This document shows positions 9,387 through 16,822 of a stretch of DNA of 20,301 nt, one piece after another (the first letter of the stretch is position 1; each line of letters begins with the position of its first letter). The translations under genes were made by a program, and so were the position numbers. The notes under the pieces were generated by a model. It made no database searches. It worked only from the letters and a program-made list of their open reading frames with translations, and was not told where the DNA came from. Source of the DNA: Phycisphaerales bacterium (GTDB lineage: Bacteria; Planctomycetota; Phycisphaerae; Phycisphaerales; UBA1924); the NCBI GenBank assembly GCA_016709445.1, contig JADJMV010000021.1, positions 1-20,301 of the forward strand, in the 5' to 3' direction.

Positions 9387-10179
9387 TGCAGATCGTGGTC
9401 CCCATGGCCGGCGCCGGGAAGCGGCTTTGCTGACGCGGGATACACGCTCCCCAAGCCGCTGATCCCCATCTCCGGCCTGCCCATGGTGGTCCGGGCGGTG
9501 CGCGACCTTCCCGGCGCGGACCGGTGCGTGTTTGTCGTCCAGCGGGAGCACGTGGACTGCTTCCAGATCGACGAAGTGCTCGCCCGGTACCTGCCGACGG
9601 CGAGGGTGGTTGTCGCTCCCGGGCTCACCGAAGGACAGGCCTGCAGCGTCGCCCTCGCCGAGGGTGAGCTGGACCCCGAGGGGCAGGTCATCGTCGGGGC
9701 GTGCGACAACACGCACGTCTACAGCCGCGACCGGCTCGCGGGGCTCATGGGTCGAACCGATCTGGATTGTCTCGTCTGGACCTACCGGGGCGAGCCGCGC
9801 GTCGCGGCCAACCCGCGGCAGTACGGCTGGGTCAGGTCGCGGCAAGCGGTGGTGGAGGCTGTCTCGTGCAAGGCGCCCATCTCCGACAACCCGCTCGGGG
9901 ACCATGTGGTCAGCGGGTTCTTCTGGTTCAGAACGGCGGGGATGATGCTGGACGGGATCGCGGCGCTGGTGCGGGACAACCAGCGAGTGAACAACGAGTT
10001 CTATATGGACAGTGTCCCGAACGTGCTGCTGCGGGAGGGTCGTCGCGTCGAGGTGTTCGAGGTCGAGAAGTACATCGGCTGGGGCACGCCGGCGGACGTC
10101 AGAGACTACCAACTCTGGGAGGAGTACTTTGCGGGCCTCAAGCGCTTGACCAGGCCTCCGGATGGTCGGAGCGGCGTGA
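9386..10179 (+). CDS. NDP-sugar pyrophosphorylase-like nucleotidyltransferase
   Basis: ATG at 9386 opens MQIVVPMAGAGKR, the nucleotide-binding loop of sugar-phosphate nucleotidyltransferases, then shifts frame at about 9425 into AGYTLPKPLIPISGLPM, the conserved Lys-Pro-Leu segment. Further family features are VIVGACDNTHVYSRD (the base-binding and metal-binding Asp region), SGFFWFRTAG and YIGWGTPADVRDYQ at the C-terminus. About 264 residues, normal for the single-domain form. It would activate a sugar 1-phosphate with an NTP for the neighbouring glycosyltransferases. The base and the sugar cannot be told from sequence. Its stop (10177-10179, reached after one more frame change) overlaps the GTG of the next gene. 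Confidence 0.78.
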
Positions 10180-10639
10180 GTCGCTCAAGCAATTCCGGCG
10201 GTTCCTCGTCATCGGCGCCTCGAGCGTCGCTGTGGACCTCTCCGTCTACGCCGCCCTGACAAGACTGCTCGGCATCGGCACGGTCCCCGCCAAGGGCATG
10301 TCCTACTGCGCGGGCATGGCGATCGGGTTTGTCGGGAACAAGCTCTCGACGTTCGAGTCGGCCGGGCGGAGCATGGTCGAGCCGATCACGTACGTCGCGC
10401 TCTACGCCCTTTCCCTCGGTGTCAACATCGTCTGTAACGAGGGTGTGCTCCGGCTCGGCCACGCGTTCGATATGCTCCCGGAGGACCGGCTCCGGCTGGT
10501 GGCTGTGCTGTTCGCCACCGGTGTCACGACCGTGCTGAATTTCCTGGGCATGCGTCTGGTCACCTTCCGCCGAGGGATCGCCGCCCGGCGCGCCCGCGCC
10601 TCTCTCCACCAGCCCCCGTCCGAGGAGATCGCGCCGTGA
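10176..10639 (+). CDS. GtrA family membrane protein
   Basis: From LKQFRRFLVIGASSVAVDLS the protein has four hydrophobic helices (VIGASSVAVDLSVYAALT, GMSYCAGMAIGFVGNKL, ITYVALYALSLGVNIVCN, LVAVLFATGVTTVLNFLGMR) and ends in the family-typical LVTFRRG. Length of about 150 residues is usual for GtrA. The GTG at 10176 overlaps the upstream stop, and one frame change at about 10185 is needed to join it to the body. GtrA members act in lipid-linked sugar transfer, for example in O-antigen glucosylation. This is the second GtrA domain in the cluster (the other is fused, at 6722). Its stop overlaps the next GTG. Confidence 0.8.
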
Positions 10640-11224
10640 TCTACATCCAGCACCGTGTCAATTCCGTGGCGCAGCTGGACGGGGTGCCGACTCACCACGG
10701 CGTCGAGATCGACCTGCGGGACCGGGGTGACCGTCTGATCCTTGTCCATGACCCCTTCAGCGACGGTGAGGATTTCTCCGACTACCTCGCGCGCTATCGG
10801 CACGGGCTGATGGTGCTCAATATCAAATCGGCGCATCGAGCACCGGGTGCTTGAACTCATCGATGGGCGTGTCAGGGACTACTTGTTCCTGGATAGCTCG
10901 CTCCCGATGATCCGCCTCATGTCCGATCGAGGAGAGCGGAACATCGCGGCCCGATTCTCCGAGATCGAGCCTGTCGAGGCGGCGCTCGCCCTCGCCGGAC
11001 GCGTCCGCTGGGTCTGGGTCGATTGCTTCACGCGGATGCCCTTCACCGACCGGACCTACGCAGCGCTCAGGGAGAATTTCAAGCTCTGCGCGGTGTCTCC
11101 GGAACTCCAGGGCCGCCCGGTCGAGTCGATCGCGGAGTATGCCCGGGCCCTCGCCCCCTATCCGGTTGACGCCGTCTGCACCAAACGCACGGACCTCTGG
11201 AAAGCCGCCCTCGGGGAGGCCTGA
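10636..11224 (+). CDS. Glycerophosphodiester phosphodiesterase/PI-PLC-like protein
   Basis: GTG at 10636 overlaps the upstream TGA. The N-terminus reads IYIQHRVNSVAQL, then GVEIDLRDRGDRLILVHDPF. This has the spacing of the GDPD barrel, with HR near the start, ExD, and a later HD, the residues that bind Ca or Mg and do acid-base catalysis in the family. After a frame change at about 10840 it continues VLELIDGRVRDYLFLDSSLP and VDAVCTKRTDLW, ending at TGA 11224. About 195 residues, shorter than typical GDPDs of 240 or more, so it may be a minimal variant. A role in trimming or transferring a glycerol-phosphate unit on the surface polymer is inferred from its neighbours. Confidence 0.62.
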
Positions 11225-11241
11225 GCCCGCACGGAGCACCG

Positions 11242-11751
11242 ATGCCGACCCCGCGCCTCTCCATCGTGATCCCCTGCTACAACGAGAGGGAAAACCTCCC
11301 GCGGATGCTCGAGCGCCTCCGGGCAGTGCTGGGCGATCGCGCGATGTCGAGGTGGTCTTGGTCGATAACGGCTCGACCGATGGCTCGGCGGACGTGCTCC
11401 GCACCGAAACCGCCCGGCCCGAGAACCGCTTTGCCTCGATCTGCACTGTCGAACGGAACCGGGGCTACGGGTTCGGAATCCTCGCGGGACTGCGTTCGGC
11501 CTCCGGCAGAGTACCTCTCGCGTGGACCCACGCCGACATGCAGACCGACCCCAACGACGTGCTGCTGGGTTTGGCGCGGGGGTCTCACGATCCTCGAGCA
11601 GCCCGTCCGCTTCGCCCGCCGCGCCGTCGGCGAGGCCAAGGGCGGCGGGACGTTGCGCGGCAAGTGGAGGCTCATCGTGCGGACCTGGAAGTACATCCTT
11701 CTCCTGCGAGCGCGGCTGGCGACGGAGCCACCCCGGCGCGTGGGGAGCTGA
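11242..11751 (+). CDS. GT2 glycosyltransferase lacking its central region
   Basis: ATG at 11242 opens PRLSIVIPCYNERENLPRML, the GT2 nucleotide-sugar-binding start. After a frame change at about 11340 it reads VEVVLVDNGSTDGSADVL, then NRGYGFGILAGLRSASG and AWTHADMQTDP, with the metal-binding DxQ-type motif of dolichol-phosphate-mannose-synthase-like enzymes. The reading then jumps, at about 11575-11585, directly into GLTILEQPVRFARRAVGEAK and a C-terminal GKWRLIVRTWKYIL. Related enzymes have roughly 70-90 residues between these two segments, including the acceptor loop and the conserved NAQPK/F region. That segment is absent here. Either the gene is non-functional through deletion or the assembly has lost bases. 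Total length is 169 codons against a normal 230-250. Confidence 0.75.
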   Translation: MPTPRLSIVIPCYNERENLPRMLERLRAVLGDRAMSRWSWSITARPMARRTCSAPKPPGPRTALPRSALSNGTGATGSESSRDCVRPPAEYLSRGPTPTCRPTPTTCCWVWRGGLTILEQPVRFARRAVGEAKGGGTLRGKWRLIVRTWKYILLLRARLATEPPRRVGS

Positions 11752-11755
11752 CACC

Positions 11756-12378
11756 GTGGAGCCGCCCGCCGCCCCGCTCCACGCCGTCTTCCTCGAGCCG
11801 GCCGCTCCGCTCGCGGAAGTCCTGTTGGCCTGCAAGGCGAGAGTCGCTGCGCGGTATCCCACCGCCGCGTACGTCTCGCACCCGCCGCATCTGACCACCT
11901 TCGTGCACCGGGGCGGCGCCGAGGCCCCGCTTCTCGCCGCCCTCAGGACCGTGGCGGCCACCCAAGCGCCGATCCTCCTCACATGCCGTCGGTGGATCCT
12001 GTTCGAGCGCGACACGCTCGCCGGCGGGGGAACGACCGTGGCGATTGCCGCCGAGCCGACGGCCGAGCGCTGCGGGCCTGGCAGCGGGCGGTGGTGGACG
12101 CCCTCGTGGCCGCGGCCCCGCCGGTTCCGACGCCCGGCCCGGCGTTCGCTGGCGCGCTGGGCGAGAGCCAGGCCAGATACGGCTGGCCCTTCGTCGGTGA
12201 GCACTGGATTCCGCACTTCACCGTGGCGTCAGTTCCGGCCGAGCGATCCGACCCCCTGGTCGGAGCCTGTCTCGCCCTGCCGCTCGATTTCCGCTTTGCC
12301 GCGGACTCGGCGGCGCTGTGCGGGATCCGGGGCGACGCGCACGTCGTCGTCGCCCGCGTGGCCCTCGGCAGTGGGTAA
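11756..12378 (+). CDS. 2H phosphoesterase superfamily protein (2'-5' RNA ligase-like)
   Basis: GTG at 11756 opens EPPAAPLHAVFLEPAAPL. Two His-x-Thr motifs mark the 2H fold: HLTTF (about 11888) and HFTVASV (His at 12214-12216, preceded by EHWIP). The two halves are joined over one frame change at about 12070-12080. About 207 residues, ending at TAA 12376-12378. 2H enzymes cleave or form 2'-5' or cyclic phosphodiesters in RNA or small molecules. Next to a GDPD-like and a nucleotidyltransferase gene, a sugar-linked cyclic phosphate is a conceivable substrate, but nothing in the sequence shows this. Confidence 0.7.
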
Positions 12379-12430
12379 CCCCGACCCTGCGCCGGGTGTG
12401 GTGCGGGGTGGCTCGGGGGCTCCGACAAGG

Positions 12431-12436
12431 TATACT
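12431..12436 (+). promoter_or_regulatory. Candidate -10 element for the tRNA cluster
   Basis: TATACT stands out in an otherwise very GC-rich 131-base gap before tRNA-Val, 73 bases upstream of the mature tRNA. The -35 position (12408-12413, GTGGCT) is weak. The rest of the gap (12379-12509) holds no gene. Confidence 0.4.
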
Positions 12437-12509
12437 TCACCACCCGGGGCTCATGGCCCGGGGGCCGCGGGCAGCGACCGGGTGGTCAGGCCCACGGCTT
12501 GGAGCTTCC

Positions 12510-12583
12510 GGGCGATTGGCGCAGTTGGCTAGCGCGCTTCCGTGACAAGGAAGAGGTCACTGGTTCGAGTCCAGTATCGCCCA
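12510..12583 (+). tRNA. tRNA-Val(GAC)
   Basis: Seven-base acceptor stem GGGCGAT pairs with ATCGCCC (12576-12582), discriminator A at 12583. The D-arm is GCGC...GCGC. The anticodon stem CTTCC/GGAAG encloses loop GTGACAA, giving anticodon GAC. The T-arm contains GGTTCGAGTCC. CCA is not encoded. Confidence 0.93.
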
Positions 12584-12626
12584 TTCGAACGCCGTTCCGG
12601 GGCTGCTCCCCGGGGCGGCCCGACCC

Positions 12627-12699
12627 GCCGCCTTAGCTCAGTTGGTAGAGCAACGGTTTTGTAAACCGTAGGTCCCCGGTTCGAGTCCGGGCGGCGGCT
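12627..12699 (+). tRNA. tRNA-Thr(TGT)
   Basis: Acceptor GCCGCC pairs with GGCGGC; the seventh pair is a T/C mismatch. The D-arm reads AGCTCAGTTGGTAGAGC. The anticodon stem ACGGT/ACCGT encloses TTTGTAA, giving anticodon TGT. The T-arm is CCCGG TTCGAGT CCGGG. CCA is not encoded. Confidence 0.93.
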
Positions 12700-12827
12700 C
12701 TGTCGAGTCCGAGAACACCCACCGGCGGAGAACCCGCCGCGAAGTTGTCTCCCGGAACGGACGCGTGTACCTTTACCGACCGATCCGGAGCCCCACCGGG
12801 CTGCCTCCGGTCGATGACAAGTCAGCA

Positions 12828-12909
12828 GGGCGTGTACCCAAGTGGCCAACGGGGGCAGACTGTAAATCTGCTGGCAATAGCCTACGTAGGTTCGAATCCT
12901 CCGCGCCCA
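12828..12909 (+). tRNA. tRNA-Tyr(GTA), integration target of the downstream element
   Basis: Class II tRNA of 82 bases. Acceptor GGGCGTG pairs with CGCGCCC (one T-G pair), discriminator A at 12909. Anticodon stem GCAGA/TCTGC encloses CTGTAAA, giving anticodon GTA. A long variable arm and the T-loop GGTTCGAATCC follow. CCA is not encoded. An integrase gene on the other strand converges on its 3' end, the usual layout when a tRNA 3' end is the attachment site. Confidence 0.93.
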
Positions 12910-14287
12910 TTTCCCTCTTCCTGCTGCTCTGTGGCCCCCAATCCCTTGCGCTGCAACGGGTTGGGCGGCGGTCGCGTGGGTCTGGTCGCCAGTCTCCCGG
13001 CGTCCGGGGTTGTCCACGGGAATCCGCATGGTGTGTCCCGTTTGTGACCCGCGGGCATCCTCGTCGGCGGGGCGGCCGTGGGTTCCGGTCGCGGCCTCGC
13101 GTCGGTCATCCTCCTGCCAGAGATCGGGCAGGCTGTCGAGGGCGTGCTGCTCCTGCTCAGGCATCAGGTGCCCGTAGGTGTCGAGCGTCAGGACGATCGT
13201 GCTGTGCCGCATGTGGGCCTGGATTGCCTTGGGCGCGACGCCCGCCTGCGCCATCCATGCCCCGCCCGTGTGCCTGAGGGCGTGGAAATGAGAGCCCCGC
13301 CTCGTCCCGGTAGGGGATCTCGGCGGGCTCGAGGTCGGACCGCAGCATGGCGGCCGTGTGGTCGCTGGAGAGGGCTGGGAACACGCGGGCGCCCGGGGCC
13401 TTGTGCCGGACATGCTCGCGGAGGCGGTCGGCCAGATCCCGGGGGAGGCGGATTCGGGTGGTCTTGGCGTTCTTCGCCTGACTGGCCCGGACGATCAGCG
13501 CCGGCACGGTCGCGTCGAGCAGCATCTGGCCGACCGTGAGTTGGGCGAGTTCGTTGGCTCTGAGGGCCGTCATTACCGCCGTCTCGTAGGCGAGCGCCCG
13601 CTCGGGCCCCGTCATGCCGAACCGCTCGGGCGCGGCGATGGTGGCCCGGAGCAGCCGCCCCATCTGGTCGTGGTCGATCACGCGGCGCTGCCGGGTCCGC
13701 TTGGCCTGGACCTTCGACCGCTCGATGCCCTTGACCGGAGCGAGGGGCGACCGGGCGATGAACCGCGGTTGGTGCCAGTTGGCGAATCCCTTGCAGGCCC
13801 GGAGGTAGGCGTTCCGGCTCGCGGGCGAAAGCTCGTAGCCGTGTCCCATCGCGAAGGTGCCGATGACCTGCTCGACCTTGTGCGGCTCAACGTCCGGCCA
13901 GTAGAGCGCCCCGGTCCCGTCGATCACCCGGGGCACCTGCGCGCTCGATCTGGCGGACGTGCTCGGGGTCCCGCTCGGTCGTGCGGAGGTGCTCGGCGTA
14001 GTCGCGGACGAGGGTGTCGAGCGGCTTGGCGCCGTCGCTGAGCAGGCCCCATTCGACCAGACGGGCCTTGCGGCCCGAGTCCGAGCGCGTCGATCGCCGC
14101 GGAGGTCTTGGCTCGAGTTGCATGTGGTCCCGCTTGTGCGAGACGAGGGAGGCGATGTCGTCGGCGAGGCTCGGAGGCCCCGCAGGTTCCGGTATCCGGG
14201 GAGCTGTCGGATGAGCCCGTCGTGGTCCCGGCCCCGCACGGTGAAGGTCTTGCGGTTCGCGTCCTTCTTGAAGGCCTGCCAGCTCAT
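12882..14287 (-). CDS. Tyrosine recombinase/integrase, frameshifted
   Basis: The ATG on the minus strand at 14287 opens MSWQAFKKDANRKTFTVRGR, with GGGAG about 7 bases upstream. The N-terminal DNA-binding half includes DDIASLVSHKRDHMQL and LVEWGLLSDGAKPLDTLVRD in another frame. The catalytic half has MTALRANELAQL (first Arg), SQAKNAKTTRIRLP (Lys), HALRHTGGAWM (HxxR at 13267-13284), RHSTIVLTLDTYGHL (second His and the Tyr nucleophile, codon 13174-13176). So the full R-K-H-R-H-Y set is present. At least three frame changes occur. The C-terminus runs toward tRNA-Tyr. The stop is uncertain; the reading ending GRGGFEPT at 12882 stops inside the tRNA, as in many tRNA-targeting integrases. The role is site-specific integration and, with an excisionase, excision. 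The upstream HTH gene reads into it without a stop in the raw sequence. Confidence 0.85.
12890..12909 (+). other. Candidate attachment site (attL-like) in the tRNA-Tyr 3' end
   Basis: The T-arm and acceptor 3' half of tRNA-Tyr form the boundary between chromosomal tRNA genes and the integrase gene. Tyrosine integrases commonly use such 3' tRNA segments as the crossover core. I found no second copy of the T-arm/acceptor sequence downstream, so the opposite end (attR) must lie beyond 20301 if this is right. The exact core length cannot be seen from one end. Confidence 0.5.
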
Positions 14288-14503
14288 CGCCTCGCTCCCT
14301 TTCGCAGGGGCCCGGATCGTGAACCCGAGGACCCCGAGGATCTTCTCGAGGTTCTCGCTGCTGATGTTTGTGGTGGTGGGGCGGAGGAACCGGTAGCAGG
14401 TGGGCTCGGGTATCCCCGTCGCCTGGCTGAGATCGAAGCCCGACCACCCGTCCCGCTCGGCGATCTCCCTCGCCTGCTCCAGCAGCGTTTTGCTCTTGCT
14501 CAT
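14285..14503 (-). CDS. Small HTH regulator (Cro/CI-like), reads into integrase
   Basis: Starts at the minus-strand ATG 14503 with MSKSKTLLEQAREIAERDGW. A helix-turn-helix follows: GFDLSQATGIPEPTCYRFLR, then NISSENLEKILGVLGFTIR, the layout of XRE-family repressors, which choose or hold the integrated state. About 72 residues. In the raw sequence its frame continues through AKGSEAMSW into the integrase, so it could be an HTH-integrase fusion. A single-base indel would instead give a stop at 14284-14286 overlapping the integrase ATG (ATGA), and the ribosome-binding site before MSWQAF supports two genes. It is transcribed away from the 14579 gene. Confidence 0.65.
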
Positions 14504-14509
14504 GCCAGG

Positions 14510-14538
14510 AGCATAGCGGCGGGGATTACGCGGTGCAA
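14510..14538 (-). promoter_or_regulatory. Candidate promoter for the HTH-integrase operon
   Basis: On the minus strand TTGCAC (14533-14538) and TATGCT (14510-14515) are 17 bases apart. The -10 ends 6 bases before the ATG at 14503, so transcription would begin at or next to the start codon (leaderless mRNA). The -35 match is weak (3 of 6). Confidence 0.4.
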
Positions 14539-14542
14539 GTCA

Positions 14543-14571
14543 TTGACAAGTGTTATTTGTGATACTACGCT
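14543..14571 (+). promoter_or_regulatory. Candidate divergent promoter for the plus-strand early genes
   Basis: TTGACA (14543-14548, perfect consensus) and TACGCT (14566-14571) are 17 bases apart. The -10 ends 7 bases before the ATG at 14579, again pointing to a leaderless transcript. The spacer is the most AT-rich spot nearby and carries an imperfect palindrome (AGTGTTATTTGTGATACT, 14549-14566), a possible repressor site. Confidence 0.5.
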
Positions 14572-14578
14572 GGTGGTC

Positions 14579-15240
14579 ATGGACGGACCCATGCGGACAC
14601 CAGAGGACGGGCCTGCCCCGGGTTCGATTGGGCCCTGGGCGAGGCTGCCGGGGCGATACGCTGGTGGCTGGACGCACAGCTCGAGAGCTTCGGACCGATC
14701 GGAGTTCGTCCTCGACGAAGTCGAACGGCTCCGGCCTGGCTCGGTGATGTGCGCCCGTCGCAGTTGGTCGATCGGCTGCTGGCTGAGGCGGAGCAGGTCC
14801 GCGGGCATCTGTTCAACATCGACACCTGGCGGAAACTTGGCAGAACTCCGCCGATCCGTTCAAACTGTCCCGAGATGATGCTACCGGGTGTCTCCGATCG
14901 CTCGCCGAGCGGCTCGAAGAGGCGGTCGGGAGGGCGTCCCACAGAACAATGATCCTGCGGACCTGGCTGCGCTGCTGAGTACTCGCTCGATCGAGACGAG
15001 CAGATCGTACTGAGCGCCGTAATCCAACGCCTGCGCCGCGAGCATTTGCGAATGAAGCCGACCGATCTCGCTGACTACCTCGACGACAACGTTCGTAGAG
15101 CGAACAAGCTGTCGCCGAAGACCACCAAGCGGATTCGAGACAAGCTCATCGAGCGAGAGTTACTTGAGACTACCGCGGACGGCTGCATCATCCCGACGGC
15201 CAAGGGCCTCGTGACGTACACCCCGCTCGACCAGACCTGA
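14579..15240 (+). CDS. Unknown protein with C-terminal winged-helix-like part, frameshifted
   Basis: I do not recognise the family. ATG at 14579 opens MDGPMRTPEDGPA. Coding-like stretches follow in alternating frames: WALGEAAGAIRWWLDAQLES, FVLDEVERLRPGSV, QLVDRLLAEAEQVRGHLFNI, LRSLAERLEEAVGRA, then LDRDEQIVLSAVIQRLRREH and MKPTDLADYLDDNV, TTKRIRDKLIERELL, ending LVTYTPLDQT at TGA 15240. The last 80 residues look like a winged-helix DNA-binding unit. The first part is helical and acidic. It could be one gene of about 220 residues or two, with a break at about 14978. As the first gene after the divergent promoter it may be an early regulator (inference). Confidence 0.5.
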
Positions 15241-15242
15241 TC

Positions 15243-15275
15243 TTCCCGCTGATTTCCCGCGGATTTCCCGCCGCC
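15243..15275 (+). repeat. Three 11-base tandem repeats (iteron- or operator-like)
   Basis: TTCCCGCTGAT (15243-15253), TTCCCGCGGAT (15254-15264) and TTCCCGCCGCC (15265-15275) are directly adjacent with an exact 11-base period, close to one helical turn. They fill the 65-base gap before the excisionase-like gene at 15306. Confidence 0.6.
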
Positions 15276-15305
15276 GTGTCTGGCTCGCCGCCAACATGTC
15301 GGGCG

Positions 15306-15497
15306 ATGGACGAGGCACGAACCGCAAACCTCCAGCCGCTGACCGAAACCGCGTTTGATCTCGGTCTCCCGGTGGCGTGGCTGGAAGAGCGCGCCGAGGC
15401 GAGGTGAGATTCCCAGCGTTAGACTGAACGGGGCGATCTGGTTCAATCTTGAGGCGGCGCGGCTCGCTGTTCTCGGTGGCCGCGGGCGCACGCATGA
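15306..15497 (+). CDS. Small excisionase/MerR-like HTH protein
   Basis: ATG at 15306 opens MDEARTANLQPLTETAFDLG, then PVAWLEERAEA. After a frame change at about 15403 it continues GEIPSVRLNGAIWFNLEAAR and LAVLG. Helix-turn-helix followed by a GEIPSVR-type wing is the pattern of excisionase/AlpA-like winged-helix proteins. About 63 residues. The inferred stop (TGA 15495-15497) overlaps the ATG of the next HTH gene. Likely roles are excision control or local transcription control. Confidence 0.6.
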
Positions 15498-15934
15498 CGG
15501 GCTCGCCCCGCGCGTCGAGCTGTGGACCGTGGGACGGATCCGGGCTGAGATCGGCCGCCCGTTCACCGCGGAGATCCTCGCCGAGTGCGAGGCCCGCAAG
15601 TTCCCTCACTTCATCGTCAACGGCCGGCCCGCCGTGAATCAGCTCCAGCTGGCGAGGTGGACGGAGCCGCCGGATTTGGGGAGGGGAGCCCTCGCCGAGT
15701 CGAGCCGACCTCTCCGCTGCTCGTCACTCCAGCCGAGGCGGCCCGCCTGGTCGGGCTTTGCAGCGAAGTTCTACGTCGAACTCGACACCGGGCGGATCGG
15801 GCCGGCGCGATCCGGTTCGGCAAGTCGGCTCGTTTCAGCCGCAGGAGAGCTCGAGGCCTGGGCCCGGGCAGGGGTGTCCGAATCGGGAGCGATGGGCACG
15901 ACTCAAAGCGCCCTCGCCGGGGCGCTACCACTAG
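15494..15934 (+). CDS. Protein with two tandem winged-HTH (excisionase-like) domains
   Basis: ATG at 15494 overlaps the upstream stop. The first domain reads VGRIRAEIGRPFTAEILAEC, then KFPHFIVNGRPAVNQLQLAR. The second, after a frame change near 15700, reads PLLVTPAEAARLVGLCSEVL, then LDTGRIGAIRFGKSARFSRR with ELEAWARAG, a textbook excisionase-like wHTH. No stop codon occurs in any frame between about 15650 and 15931, so the two domains belong to one protein unless bases are missing. The inferred end is TAG 15932-15934. About 147 residues. Binding to paired sites such as direct repeats would suit two DNA-binding units. Confidence 0.6.
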
Positions 15935-15951
15935 AACGGAGCATTCACCCA

Positions 15952-16815
15952 ATGGTCGCACGGCATGAGCGGATAATCAACGTCGAAATCTCGAAGCTCA
16001 TCATCGACCCCGCCCTCCAGTTTCGGGCCGGCGTCGACGCCGGCGTCGTCGCGGACTACGCGGCGAGGCTCCAGGACGGGCAGGACCCTCCGCCCGTCCT
16101 CGTGGTCGATGTCGGAGGTGAGCTGCTTCTGGCCGGAGGATGGCATCGCCTGGCGGCCGCTCGGCTGGCCGAGCGGAAGACCATCATGGCAAGCGTTCGG
16201 AATGGCACTCGGTCCGACGCGCTCCGCCTGGCGATCGAGGACAACGCCGGGCACGGTCTGCAACTGAGCCGGGCCGACAGGGCGCCGGGCGCTCGAGCGT
16301 GCCCTGGCGGACCCCGAACTCGGCCAGATCGGGCCCACCGACCTCGCAAAGCTCGTGGGGCTGACCCGCCAGAGCGTGAACCGCATCAGGCGGGAACTGG
16401 AACAAAGTTCCACTCTCGAGCCCGCGTCAGACGTCCGGTACGCCGAGCCCGATCCTGAGGGACAGTTTCCCTGGGAGTTGCCCGGAGCCGTGGTCGGTCC
16501 TGCAGATCAGGCAACGGACTGGGCCTATGCCGCCGTGGCCCGGCACTCGGCGGCGGGTTCTACGTCGCGTACTGGACCGATGCCGAGGACCTGGTCGTCG
16601 AGGGGGGCAAGCGGCATCGCCGCGGAGCAGCGCAGGATTTCCTGCCGGAGAAGTTCTTCACCGGCGAGGCGTTGGCGGTCGTCTTCCCGATCGAACGCAT
16701 GCCCGTCTTCGATGCCGAGCCCGGGTGCATCCAGGATGGGTGCTGGGCGTGGAATCTCTGGCTGTTCCCGACGAAGGCGGAGCACCCGCGCGAGGCTCTC
16801 GGACTGACCGCGTGA
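15952..16815 (+). CDS. ParB-like nuclease-domain protein
   Basis: ATG at 15952, with ACGGAG upstream, opens MVARHERIINVEISKLIIDP. The ParB N-terminal domain is clear: YAARLQDGQDPPPVLVVDVG, then LLLAGGWHRLAAARLAER (the GxxR motif region, here GWHR). After a frame change at about 16285 comes an HTH: LERALADPELGQIGPTDLAK, LVGLTRQSVNRIRRELEQ. After another at about 16555 the C-terminal part reads GGFYVAYWTDAEDLVVEGG and WAWNLWLFPTKAEHP. About 288 residues, ending at TGA 16813-16815. Such proteins bind DNA and can hydrolyse CTP or nick DNA. On a mobile element it may act in partition, replication or regulation. No ParA is seen beside it. Confidence 0.8.
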
Positions 16816-16822
16816 GGAGCCG

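Noticed and set aside
7826..9712. 628-codon open frame on the minus strand
   Set aside because: Lies opposite the nucleotidyltransferase-phosphatase and NDP-sugar genes, whose catalytic motifs are intact on the plus strand. The composition is that of a shadow frame.
12529..12900. Long minus-strand reading frame across the tRNA genes with peptides such as RYWTRTSDLFLV and DSNRGPTVYKTVALP
   Set aside because: These are the well-known antisense translations of tRNA-Val and tRNA-Thr and do not represent a protein.
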